Positions 1-6,708 of a stretch of 8,401 nt of DNA are shown here, piece by piece. Position 1 is the first letter of the stretch. Every line of letters starts with the position of its first letter. Made by a program: the position numbers and the translations under genes. The stretch is from Candidatus Sphingobacterium stercoripullorum (lineage in GTDB: Bacteria > Bacteroidota > Bacteroidia > Sphingobacteriales > Sphingobacteriaceae). A model generated the notes under the pieces. It was not told where the DNA came from. It saw nothing but the letters and a program-made list of their open reading frames with translations, and did not search any database. The DNA lies in assembly GCA_019114715.1 (NCBI GenBank), contig DXEZ01000009.1, forward strand, positions 1 to 8,401. Direction: 5' to 3'.

Positions 1-1255
1 CGCTAGGTGTTTCCTCGGTAACTTTGTATAAGTCTTCCCAGTTCTCAAGGACGTTACTGGCAGCGCGATGATAGCTGCTTTTACTTCCTCCAGCAGAGGT
101 GCCTATCGGCTGGCCACCTTCACTACTTGCTTCCTGGTCTTCTTGATCAAAGGGATTGAAGTTCGGATTGAATGATATGGTTGGCGGCTTGATTTCCCCT
201 TTTGGGGTGTCTGTTAAAAAACCGCTGAAGCTGGTTTCCTGATTGAAATCTAAAGTTGGTGCTACATTATACTGACCAAGGGAACGCTTTATAGCTGATT
301 TTAAAATGGCATATAAGGCGCGGTCGTCCTGGTATTTTATCTCTGTTTTTGTAGGGTGTACGTTAACATCTATTTTTGAAGGATCAATTTCTATGAACAG
401 TATGTATAGTGGGTAGGCATCTGTGGGAAGTATTTCTTTATACGCATCCATGACCGCATGGTTTAAGTAAGGGTCACGAATAAAACGTTTGTTTACAAAG
501 AAATATTGCTCTCCACGTGTCTTTTTAGCATACTGCGGTTTACCAATAAAACCGTAGATATTCGCGATGCTTGTTTCTTCTTCTACGGGAACTAATCTTT
601 CGTTGTAGTTTTTTCCAAACAAATGCACAATTCGTTGTTTTAGATTGGACGTCTCCAAGTGAAACATCTCTTTTCCATCGTTATGCATGGTGAAAGAAAG
701 GTGCGAATTTGCTAGTGCTATCCTTTGAAACTCTTCTATGATATGTCGAAGCTCCACCGGATTGCTCTTTAAGAAATTCCGTCTAGCGGGAATGTTGTAG
801 AATAAGTTTTTTACGGCAATACTGGTTCCTGTGGAGTGTGCTGCAGGCTCTATGCTTTGTACTTTGGAGCCTTCCACTAGTAGGGTGTTGCCTAATTCGT
901 CTTCCGGTCTCCTGGTTTTTACTTCCACTTGTGCAACTGCACCTATCGAAGCAAGCGCCTCCCCTCGGAATCCCATAGTTCGGATGGAGAAAATGTCTTC
1001 TGCTTTTTTAATTTTTGAAGTAGCATGGCGACTAAAGCTAAGCTCAGCGTCCTCTGAGCTCATACCACAACCATTATCAATGATTTGAATGAGGGTTTTC
1101 CCAGCATTTTGAATAATGAGCTGCACTTTATCCGCTCCAGCATCTAAAGAGTTTTCCATAAGCTCTTTAACTACGGAAGCTGGCCTTTGGACTACCTCTC
1201 CCGCTGCTATTTGGTTTGCAACAGCATCGGGAAGCAATTGAATAATATTTGACAT
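1..1255 (-). CDS. mutL: DNA mismatch repair protein MutL (N-terminal 418 residues, cut by window edge)
   Basis: MutL is the ATPase that links mismatch recognition by MutS to removal of the new strand. Translating the minus strand from the ATG at 1255-1253 gives an uninterrupted frame to the edge. The GHKL ATPase motifs are intact: ENSLDAG at residues 34-40, DNGCGM at 60-65, RHATSK at 76-81 and GFRGEAL at 95-101. YNIPARR follows at 153-159. The transducer domain (about 215-330) ends with VNVHPTK at 297-303, whose Lys matches the conserved ATP-contacting lysine of the family. Residues from about 335 onward are the low-complexity linker (NPNFNPF, then a Ser/Gly-rich part). The C-terminal dimerisation/endonuclease domain lies outside the window, so whether this MutL carries the nuclease motif cannot be told. 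The start is firm because MSNIIQLLPDAVANQIAAGEV matches the usual MutL N-terminus. It lies 92 bp after uvrA on the same strand. Confidence 0.97.
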   Translation of the reverse strand, partial: MSNIIQLLPDAVANQIAAGEVVQRPASVVKELMENSLDAGADKVQLIIQNAGKTLIQIIDNGCGMSSEDAELSFSRHATSKIKKAEDIFSIRTMGFRGEALASIGAVAQVEVKTRRPEDELGNTLLVEGSKVQSIEPAAHSTGTSIAVKNLFYNIPARRNFLKSNPVELRHIIEEFQRIALANSHLSFTMHNDGKEMFHLETSNLKQRIVHLFGKNYNERLVPVEEETSIANIYGFIGKPQYAKKTRGEQYFFVNKRFIRDPYLNHAVMDAYKEILPTDAYPLYILFIEIDPSKIDVNVHPTKTEIKYQDDRALYAILKSAIKRSLGQYNVAPTLDFNQETSFSGFLTDTPKGEIKPPTISFNPNFNPFDQEDQEASSEGGQPIGTSAGGSKSSYHRAASNVLENWEDLYKVTEETPS

Positions 1256-1270
1256 ATCAACAGCGAAGAT

Positions 1271-1307
1271 AAAAAAAATGATCGCCAATACGTAAAGGCT
1301 ACCTTTA
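1271..1307 (-). other. Weak hairpin and T tract between uvrA and mutL
   Basis: On the minus strand a 6-bp perfect stem (TAAAGG, loop TAG, CCTTTA; 1307-1293) is followed 14 bases later by eight consecutive T residues (1278-1271), just before mutL. The gap between stem and T tract is too long for a standard intrinsic terminator and the stem is short. It may be a weak attenuating site or chance. The remaining bases of this 92-bp spacer show no -7 box of the TAnnTTTG type, so mutL may depend on read-through from uvrA. Confidence 0.2.
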
Positions 1308-1347
1308 AAATTTGAGAGTATTAATTTGCATATCAGAATTAAGCCCT

Positions 1348-4215
1348 CTAATGGGAAATGGTGTTGAGTTCTTCTCTAAGGTACTTTGCTGTGATGCTTG
1401 TTTTGCTTTTTATAAGCTCCTCTGGGGTGCCCGTAAAAACGATGTTTCCACCCTGATTCCCTCCCTCGGGGCCCAGGTCAATAATCCAGTCTGCTAGCTT
1501 GATGACGTCTAAGTTGTGCTCTATGATTAATACGGTGTTGCCTTTGTCTACCAGACGGTTGATTACACCCATTAATACATTGATGTCCTCGAAATGTAAA
1601 CCTGTAGTAGGCTCATCTAGGATATAGAATGTTTTACCTGTATCGCGTTTGGATAATTCAGTAGCTAGCTTTACGCGCTGCGCTTCCCCACCAGATAGGG
1701 TTGTTGAGGGCTGCCCTAAAGTTATATATCCAAGTCCTACCTGCTGCAAGGTATGTATTTTACGGTAAATTGAAGGAATGTTCTCGAAAAACACCACTGC
1801 TTCATCCACACTCATATCCAGAACGTCGGAAATAGACTTCCCTTTGTAGCGGATTTCTAAAGTTTCGCGGTTGTATCGTTTGCCGTGGCAGGTCTCACAA
1901 GGAACTTGTACATCAGGCAGGAAGTTCATCTCAATGATTTTCATTCCAGCACCTTGGCAAGTTTCGCAGCGTCCTCCTTTTACATTGAAAGAAAAGCGAC
2001 CCGCTTTATAACCCCGTATTTTTGCTTCCGGAAGCTGAACAAATAAAGAGCGTATATCTGAGAATACGCCGGTGTATGTTGATGGGTTGGATCGAGGCGT
2101 TCTACCAATTGGACTTTGATCTATTTCTATGACCTTGTCCACGTTTTTTAGCCCTTCAATATCTTTATAAGGAAGTGGCTTAGCCTTACTTCTATAAAAG
2201 TGGTGACTCAGGATAGGGTAGAGGGTGCCTGTGATCAAGGAGGATTTCCCCGAGCCAGATACTCCTGTAACGACAAGTAGCTTGCCTAGAGGCAGCTCGA
2301 TATCCACATCTTTGAGGTTGTGACCTGTGGCTCCGGTAATTTTAAGAGAATTGCCGTTTCCTTCCCTTCTGCTTTCTGGCGTTGCAATCTCGCGCTCACC
2401 TTTGAGGTATTCTGTGGTCAGGGAGTCTTGAGTCAGAACTTCCGTAGGTGTACCTTGCGCAACCACTCTTCCGCCGTGTACCCCTGCTTTTGGTCCCATG
2501 TCTATGACGTGGTCGGCCTGCAAAATCATATCTTTATCATGCTCTACTACTAGCACCGAGTTCCCTATATCTCTCAGATTTTTTAAAGAGTTTATCAGGC
2601 GTTCGTTGTCTCTTTGATGCAGTCCAATACTGGGTTCATCTAGAATGTAAAGTACGTTGACCAGTTGCGATCCGATTTGTGTAGCCAGTCGTATACGCTG
2701 GGCTTCCCCTCCGGATAAAGATCTGGAGGTTCTATCTAGGGTTAAGTAGCCTAATCCTACTTCCAGTAGAAAACCTAAGCGGGTTTGAATTTCCTTAATC
2801 ACCTCGCTAGCAATACTTTTTTGGCGATCAGTTAATTTTCCATCTAGCTCGCCAAACCACTGCTCTAATTGCAGGAGGTCCATGCTGGCAAGTTCAAAAA
2901 TATTTTTGTCTGCTATTTTAAAATGAAGCGACTCTTTCTTTAGCCTAGCACCATGGCATTTAGGACATGTGGTTTTAACCTTGAGGTCTTCAATTTCACT
3001 GTCTTTGAGAATCGGGCGAACGAAATATTCCTCTAAGAAATGGAATAGTCCCTTGTAGCTGACCCTTTCCATAGGATAGGCATAAGATCCCTGTGGGAGT
3101 TTCAGCGAAATGGACTCACTTTCTCCAAAAAGTAATGTTTTAATATCTTTTTCTGAATAGATAGTAAGTGGGGTGGTGATTTTATGGCCTAGGTGTTTTG
3201 CTACGGCCTCCATGGCAATGTTCAGGAATGTATTGTCCTTAAGGGTGCCTATTGGCGCAATTGCTCCACTTTTTAAGCTGACCGTTCTATCAGGTATTAC
3301 TAGATCTGTATCAATGACCTTGATATATCCGAGGCCATCACAAGTTTTGCATGCCCCGTATGGAGAGTTGAATGAAAAAGAGTTGGGCTCAGGATCCCTA
3401 TAAGATAATCCCGACTCTGGATCCATCAGGTGCTGACTGAAAAACAGTTCCTGACCGCTTTCAGTTAATATGGTGACCACTCCTTTCGCTGCTTTCATGG
3501 CTTGCATGATCGAGCTGAACAGTCTTTTCTCCTCCTCGGGATCTGCGATAAGGCGGTCTATTACAATTTCAATATCGTGGATTTTATAGCGGTCGAGCTG
3601 CATCTTAGGTACCAAATCCAACACTTCATTATCAACACGTACTTTGGTGTACCCTTGCTTGCGGATTTGCTCAAAGAGCTCCCGGTAATGTCCCCTTCTA
3701 CCTTTAACTACAGGCGCGAGGATGTGAATTTTCTCTCCCGGTACTTTGCTGAGTACTTGACGGAGGATCTGCTCATCGCTCATTTTCTGCATGGGCTTGC
3801 CGGTACGATATGAATACGCAATAGCTGCACGTGCATATAAGAGCCTTAAGAAGTCGTAGATTTCGGTGACCGTACCCACGGTAGACCTGGGGTTCTTACT
3901 TGTTGTTTTCTGCTCAATGGAGATGACCGGGCTAAGTCCCGAAATTTTATCCACGTTTGGACGCTCTAGTCCTCCGAGGAACTGCCTGCTATAAGCAGAG
4001 AAAGTCTCCATATACCTCCTTTGGCCTTCCGCATAAATGGTATCGAAAGCCAAAGAAGATTTCCCCGAACCACTAAGCCCAGTAACAACTACCAGTTGGT
4101 TTCTCGGGAAATTAACATTTATATTTTTTAAATTATGTTCTCGAGCTCCATAAACTTCTATTTCCTGTTGTTCACCAAGATCTACAAACGCGTCTTTTTC
4201 TTCCACTTTAAGCAA
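1348..4215 (-). CDS. uvrA: Excinuclease ABC subunit UvrA
   Basis: UvrA is the damage-sensing ATPase of nucleotide excision repair; it loads UvrB onto distorted DNA. The 955-residue product is full length for the family (E. coli UvrA is 940) and has both ABC modules. The first has Walker A GLSGSGKSS (46-54), signature LSGGEAQR (500-507), Walker B ILDEPS (524-529) and the H-loop His559. The second has Walker A GVSGSGKSS (651-659), signature 840-847, Walker B ILDEPT (865-870) and His900. The zinc-binding cysteine pairs are all present: C289/C292, C417/C420, C750/C753 and C773/C776. The start is odd. No in-frame ATG lies between the upstream stop (TAA, two codons before) and the conserved VYGAREHNLK at 21-30, so the likely starts are TTG at 4215 or GTG at 4206. 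A -7 box lies only 14 bases upstream of the TTG, implying a very short leader. It follows the OsmC-like gene by 68 bp and precedes mutL. Confidence 0.98.
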   Translation of the reverse strand: MLKVEEKDAFVDLGEQQEIEVYGAREHNLKNINVNFPRNQLVVVTGLSGSGKSSLAFDTIYAEGQRRYMETFSAYSRQFLGGLERPNVDKISGLSPVISIEQKTTSKNPRSTVGTVTEIYDFLRLLYARAAIAYSYRTGKPMQKMSDEQILRQVLSKVPGEKIHILAPVVKGRRGHYRELFEQIRKQGYTKVRVDNEVLDLVPKMQLDRYKIHDIEIVIDRLIADPEEEKRLFSSIMQAMKAAKGVVTILTESGQELFFSQHLMDPESGLSYRDPEPNSFSFNSPYGACKTCDGLGYIKVIDTDLVIPDRTVSLKSGAIAPIGTLKDNTFLNIAMEAVAKHLGHKITTPLTIYSEKDIKTLLFGESESISLKLPQGSYAYPMERVSYKGLFHFLEEYFVRPILKDSEIEDLKVKTTCPKCHGARLKKESLHFKIADKNIFELASMDLLQLEQWFGELDGKLTDRQKSIASEVIKEIQTRLGFLLEVGLGYLTLDRTSRSLSGGEAQRIRLATQIGSQLVNVLYILDEPSIGLHQRDNERLINSLKNLRDIGNSVLVVEHDKDMILQADHVIDMGPKAGVHGGRVVAQGTPTEVLTQDSLTTEYLKGEREIATPESRREGNGNSLKITGATGHNLKDVDIELPLGKLLVVTGVSGSGKSSLITGTLYPILSHHFYRSKAKPLPYKDIEGLKNVDKVIEIDQSPIGRTPRSNPSTYTGVFSDIRSLFVQLPEAKIRGYKAGRFSFNVKGGRCETCQGAGMKIIEMNFLPDVQVPCETCHGKRYNRETLEIRYKGKSISDVLDMSVDEAVVFFENIPSIYRKIHTLQQVGLGYITLGQPSTTLSGGEAQRVKLATELSKRDTGKTFYILDEPTTGLHFEDINVLMGVINRLVDKGNTVLIIEHNLDVIKLADWIIDLGPEGGNQGGNIVFTGTPEELIKSKTSITAKYLREELNTISH

Positions 4216-4229
4216 TTTTTAATAAGTTG

Positions 4230-4237
4230 CAAAGTTA
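4230..4237 (-). promoter_or_regulatory. Bacteroidota-type -7 promoter box for uvrA
   Basis: The minus strand reads TAACTTTG, a full match to the TAnnTTTG -7 element used by the primary sigma factor of Bacteroidota, followed by CAA. A -33 TTG at 17-23 bases upstream is not visible, so the site rests on the -7 box and its position. Transcription would start near 4222-4224, leaving roughly 8 bases before the TTG start or 17 before the GTG start. This suggests uvrA (and perhaps mutL) is transcribed independently of the OsmC-like gene. Confidence 0.6.
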
Positions 4238-4283
4238 CTGAAAATTAATTCTTTTTTCACTTTCACCTGTAGAAGCCTTTAGG

Positions 4284-4703
4284 CTATGTATGTAGTTCTA
4301 TGGAGTATGTAATCTTGATGCCACCAGCTACAAGCATATCGTGCACAGAGCAATATTTTTTCACAGCAAGTTCCGCTGCTTTCTCCGCTTTTGTTTGATC
4401 GATATCTCCCCAGATATCAAAAGTAATGTGGATGTCTGTGAATATTTGCGGGACTTCCTCTCGTCTCTGGCCACTTACACTTACTTTGATGTCTTTAACC
4501 TCTTGGCGTTGTTTTTTTAAAATTACACCCAGGTCGAAAACGCTACACGACCCTAGGGCCATTAAAACAAGTTCCATGGGGCGAACACCTTTTTCTTCTC
4601 CTCCAATTGACGCTGGACCGTCTATTTGGACCGTTACTGGGGACGAAGGTGCGCTAGCTTCGAAGTGCGCGGCTTGATTAACTCTTTTAATTTCAATTTT
4701 CAT
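4284..4703 (-). CDS. OsmC/Ohr family peroxidase-like protein
   Basis: OsmC-family proteins are small cytoplasmic thiol peroxidases that reduce organic hydroperoxides with a reactive cysteine pair. The 139-residue product is the normal size. The two family cysteines are present: C53 in ALGSCSVFDL, at the start of the long central helix, and C118 in KKYCSV near the C-terminus. Arg41 in GVRPMEL sits where the family usually has the activating Arg or a Gly-x-x-Pro-x-E motif. The glycine-rich IGGEEKGVRPMEL loop and the closing strand KITYSIELHT also fit. The overall pattern is closer to the YhfA-like OsmC subgroup than to Ohr, though this is a judgement by eye. The ATG at 4703 is preceded by an A/T-rich leader without a strong Shine-Dalgarno. 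It lies 68 bp upstream of uvrA on the same strand. The substrate is unknown, and some members of this family have no proven peroxidase activity. Confidence 0.9.
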   Translation of the reverse strand: MKIEIKRVNQAAHFEASAPSSPVTVQIDGPASIGGEEKGVRPMELVLMALGSCSVFDLGVILKKQRQEVKDIKVSVSGQRREEVPQIFTDIHITFDIWGDIDQTKAEKAAELAVKKYCSVHDMLVAGGIKITYSIELHT

Positions 4704-4754
4704 ACTAATTGTTTTTAAAGTGTGTCTAGAATCCTTTTGCTATTAAGCTTCTTT

Positions 4755-4784
4755 CAAACTAAGATAGCAATAGAAGTACACAAA
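4755..4784 (-). promoter_or_regulatory. Possible promoter for the OsmC-like gene
   Basis: On the minus strand TTTG (4784-4781) is followed after 18 bases by TTAGTTTG (4762-4755). The spacing matches the Bacteroidota -33/-7 pattern, but the -7 box has one mismatch to TAnnTTTG (T instead of A at the second base). The start codon is 51 bases further on. This is the best candidate in the leader, but only a moderate one. Confidence 0.3.
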
Positions 4785-4843
4785 TTAGGTGGTTTTTTTA
4801 ATATAAGTAACTGGTTGGATTATTTTACTTTCTGGAGACAAAA

Positions 4844-4865
4844 TATTGCTTGCGGCCGCGCAATA
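4844..4865. repeat. GC-rich inverted repeat in an AT-rich spacer
   Basis: TATTGC (4844-4849) and GCAATA (4860-4865) form a 6-bp perfect stem around TTGCGGCCGC, which itself contains the 8-base palindrome GCGGCCGC. The GC block stands out against the AT-rich surroundings. It could be a structured RNA element or a protein-binding dyad. No T tract follows on either strand, so it is not a standard terminator. Confidence 0.4.
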
Positions 4866-5027
4866 GGTGTGAGCCCTGCTATTAGGCTACAAGTTTTCTT
4901 CTATAAAATGTTTGGTGTGTGTTTCCCAGTATTTTCTATAACTGCTGCTGTCTTTTTTATTGAAATTAATTGGTTCATTTTGGAGGTTGCCAACTGTTTT
5001 TCGGCTGTCAAAGTTTTTTGTAGGGAT

Positions 5028-5050
5028 AAGGATAGTTTATTCCTATCTTT
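5028..5050. repeat. Short inverted repeat
   Basis: AAGGATAG (5028-5035) pairs with CTATCTTT (5043-5050) across a 7-base loop, giving an 8-bp stem with one G-T pair as plus-strand RNA. No T tract follows on either strand. The CTATCT core recurs in the stronger hairpin at 5131-5164. Confidence 0.35.
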
Positions 5051-5130
5051 CTAATAGCCATTCCACTTCGAAATTATTCATATCACGCGTTACGGTGATA
5101 AAAGGGATGCGGGATTTTTGGCTGCTTGGA

Positions 5131-5164
5131 TGCAGAGATAGTAAAGTCTCCTTCTATCTCTGCA
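5131..5164. repeat. 11-bp perfect inverted repeat downstream of the barrel-protein operon
   Basis: TGCAGAGATAG (5131-5141) and CTATCTCTGCA (5154-5164) are perfect reverse complements separated by 12 bases. As RNA this is a stable hairpin on either strand. On the minus strand it begins 61 bases after the stop codon of the barrel-protein gene, so it may stabilise or end that operon's mRNA, though no T tract follows it there. Its outer bases (TGCAG...CTGCA) are shared with the hairpin at 5189-5212, which suggests a duplicated element. Confidence 0.6.
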
Positions 5165-5188
5165 AAGTGAAAGCACTAGGGTTATCGC

Positions 5189-5222
5189 TGCAGTAGATCT
5201 TTATCTATTGCATGCTTTTTTT
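5189..5222 (+). terminator. Plus-strand intrinsic terminator without an obvious gene
   Basis: TGCAGTAGAT (5189-5198), loop CTTT, and ATCTATTGCA (5203-5212) form a 10-bp stem with one G-U pair when transcribed from the plus strand, followed after three bases by seven T residues (5216-5222). Read as minus-strand RNA the G-U becomes an A-C mismatch and no T tract follows, so the polarity is plus. It would stop plus-strand transcripts coming from the gene-poor spacer before they run antisense into the barrel-protein gene. Confidence 0.55.
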
Positions 5223-5225
5223 GTA

Positions 5226-5996
5226 CTAAAAGCCTAAGGATAAGCCAAAGGTTAGGTTGTGAAGCCCCTTTTGATCTGGGCTTTTCTCAAATATATCGTT
5301 CACATAATATTTAGCATATATGCCGAAGTGTTCATATCCTACCCGTACAAAGGGACCATACTGGAAGCTTTGTAAATTGAAGTTGTCTTTATATTTGGAC
5401 TTCCCTTCTTTGCTTTTTACCCTTTGAGTACCCTTTAATAACACGCCGTTGAAGAGACCGAATGCCAGCTTGTAACGTTTATTGCGTTCATTCTGATTGC
5501 TTCTCAATTCAAAAGTTAAAGGCAGTCGCAGGTAGGTGGATGTTAATATGTTCTTACTGTACCTTAACTCCTCGGGGTCTATCTCTTGATAGGCTAGTGG
5601 AGTTTCTCCTTTATTTAATAGGATGTTCTTTTCCAGCCTAAAGTAATTCCATTCAAATCCGGAGGATAAATACACCTTGAAATTATCCGAGAATCGTACA
5701 CCAAATTGCATAACATCAAACCCGAAGTTGGAGGCTTTTGAGTACGATAGAAAGCTGCTTTCTTCTCCTAAAGTAAAGCTCCCATTATCTAAAATTCTTG
5801 AGAAGCCCCAATCGATTCTAGAAAATGTTACTCCTCCATAAGGTCGCGGATAGGTAATCGCTTTTTTCTTCACTGCGGGTTTCTCTGTAGCGGCAGCGCT
5901 TTTTAGGCTGTCTTTAGTGGGGACCTCTTGCGCAAAAATTGGGGACGAAGTGAATAGTAACGCGCCCAGTAAAGCAGGTATAAGTATCTTTTTCAT
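5226..5996 (-). CDS. Outer-membrane beta-barrel protein, third gene of the sigma operon
   Basis: The 256-residue product starts with a clear Sec signal peptide (KK at 2-3, hydrophobic core to about 18, probable cleavage after FA at 21-22). A short Lys/Ala-rich linker (24-46) follows, then a series of alternating-hydrophobic strands typical of a small beta-barrel. TYLRLPLTFELR (154-165) and GPFVRVGYEHFGIYAKYYVNDIF (214-236) resemble the PF13568-type outer membrane beta-barrel domain of Bacteroidota. The last strand ends LTFGLSLGF with a C-terminal Phe, the usual BAM recognition signal. It has no cysteines. Its ATG is 10 bp after the stop of the anti-sigma candidate, so it is surely co-transcribed. 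Its role is unknown: it may be the sensor or the target of the sigma circuit. Assignment to the outer membrane is strong, the family by-eye. Confidence 0.85.
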   Translation of the reverse strand: MKKILIPALLGALLFTSSPIFAQEVPTKDSLKSAAATEKPAVKKKAITYPRPYGGVTFSRIDWGFSRILDNGSFTLGEESSFLSYSKASNFGFDVMQFGVRFSDNFKVYLSSGFEWNYFRLEKNILLNKGETPLAYQEIDPEELRYSKNILTSTYLRLPLTFELRSNQNERNKRYKLAFGLFNGVLLKGTQRVKSKEGKSKYKDNFNLQSFQYGPFVRVGYEHFGIYAKYYVNDIFEKSPDQKGLHNLTFGLSLGF

Positions 5997-6006
5997 ATTT
6001 CAATAA

Positions 6007-6708
6007 TTAATTGTTAAGTGCAAATGTTAAGGTTCCTTCCTCATCGGAAGTTATTTCTAAATTTCCAGTTTTATTACCCAGTATATTTTCTGATAGGAAG
6101 TTTAGGATCGGCTGGATTACTACCTCCCGAGACTTCTCTGGTTGATCGAATTTGACTGCCGCGACTTTTAGAGTACCACTCAGCTCCCTATTTTTAAAGT
6201 CTAACTCCTTTTTAACGCCTTGCAACCGAATGGTCTTGCTGCCTTTTAACTCGTTAACAGTGGCAAGTTGGACAAGCATGCGCTCTTTTTGCTGCGGTAA
6301 TTCTTCAGGTTTAGGAGCTTCCTGAATACCTTTTGGCGCATGCGCAGCTCTTTCTTGCGGCTCTTTATAAGCTTTAGCTTCTTTGCTAGATGGCTTCGGA
6401 GTTGGAGACTCCGGGAAAGCCGGCTTGGGCTGAGTGACTTTCGTCTCTACTTTGGCTATATGATTTAGATTTTTCTCTCCGAGCTCTTGCTTTGTTCCAA
6501 CTAGCTGAGTAAAGAAAAAGTAGCCTGTAATTAACACAATTGCAGCAGCGGAGCTAGCCCAATATGTATACCGATATTTAAGCTTGCGTGACTGCTGATG
6601 ATCGAGCTGATCTGCGATGTTTGCCCATGCATCTGCTGGAGGTAGAATTTCCTGTGCAGAGAGCTGCTCTTTAAAATGACGATCAAATTCTGTTAATTTA
6701 TTTTTCAT
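6007..6708 (-). CDS. Single-pass membrane protein, probable anti-sigma factor
   Basis: The 233-residue product has an N-terminal, highly charged cytoplasmic part (1-48, with FDRHFKEQL and PPADAWANIADQL), one membrane helix (about 49-68, WASSAAAIVLITGYFFF) and a long periplasmic part. The latter begins with a Pro/Lys/Glu-rich, probably unstructured linker (about 91-140) and ends in a small, possibly beta-rich domain (about 145-233). The N-terminal PPxDAWxNIxxQLD pattern is seen in many Bacteroidota proteins encoded next to ECF sigma factors. No zinc-binding HxxxCxxC motif exists and the protein has no cysteine at all, so it is not a ZAS-type anti-sigma. The gene overlaps the sigma gene by 11 bp, which argues for translational coupling and a fixed stoichiometry. 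An AAGGA sequence lies 8 bases before its ATG. The anti-sigma role is inferred from topology and position; sequence identity to a characterised family was not established. Confidence 0.72.
   Translation of the reverse strand: MKNKLTEFDRHFKEQLSAQEILPPADAWANIADQLDHQQSRKLKYRYTYWASSAAAIVLITGYFFFTQLVGTKQELGEKNLNHIAKVETKVTQPKPAFPESPTPKPSSKEAKAYKEPQERAAHAPKGIQEAPKPEELPQQKERMLVQLATVNELKGSKTIRLQGVKKELDFKNRELSGTLKVAAVKFDQPEKSREVVIQPILNFLSENILGNKTGNLEITSDEEGTLTFALNN

Larger units (their letters stand above)
4704..5225. other. 522-bp gene-poor, hairpin-rich spacer
   Basis: This stretch lies between the 3' end of the barrel-protein operon and the 5' end of the OsmC-like gene. No frame on either strand gives a recognisable protein. 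The plus strand has a 110-codon open frame from a GTG at 4722 to 5054, but it is extremely Phe-rich and pyrimidine-rich, which is how the non-coding strand of the neighbouring genes looks. The minus strand, A-rich like the true genes, has a frame from ATG 4978 that stops at TAG 4901 and stays open for 26 more codons to TAA 4820. That could be a decayed or very small gene. Several inverted repeats are listed separately (4844-4865, 5028-5050, 5131-5164 and 5189-5212). The right-hand one is followed by a T tract on the plus strand. No rRNA, tRNA, tmRNA or known riboswitch core could be recognised. Confidence 0.6.

Noticed and set aside
831..1088. Plus-strand 85-codon open frame
   Set aside because: Lies wholly antisense to the mutL ATPase domain, whose motifs are intact.
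2320..3813. Several plus-strand open frames of 76-103 codons
   Set aside because: All are antisense shadows of uvrA, which is intact along its full length.
4274..4285. Palindrome AGCCTTTAGGCT at the end of the OsmC-like gene
   Set aside because: The stem is only 4-5 bp with almost no loop and no T tract follows on the minus strand, so it does not qualify as a terminator.
4722..5054. 110-codon plus-strand open frame from GTG
   Set aside because: Very Phe- and Cys-rich, pyrimidine-rich like the antisense of the neighbouring genes, no recognisable motif and no leader signal. Kept only as part of the spacer description.
4704..5225. tmRNA, RNase P RNA or a known riboswitch in the spacer
   Set aside because: None of the conserved cores I could recall (tmRNA ends, TPP or similar motifs) was found on either strand.
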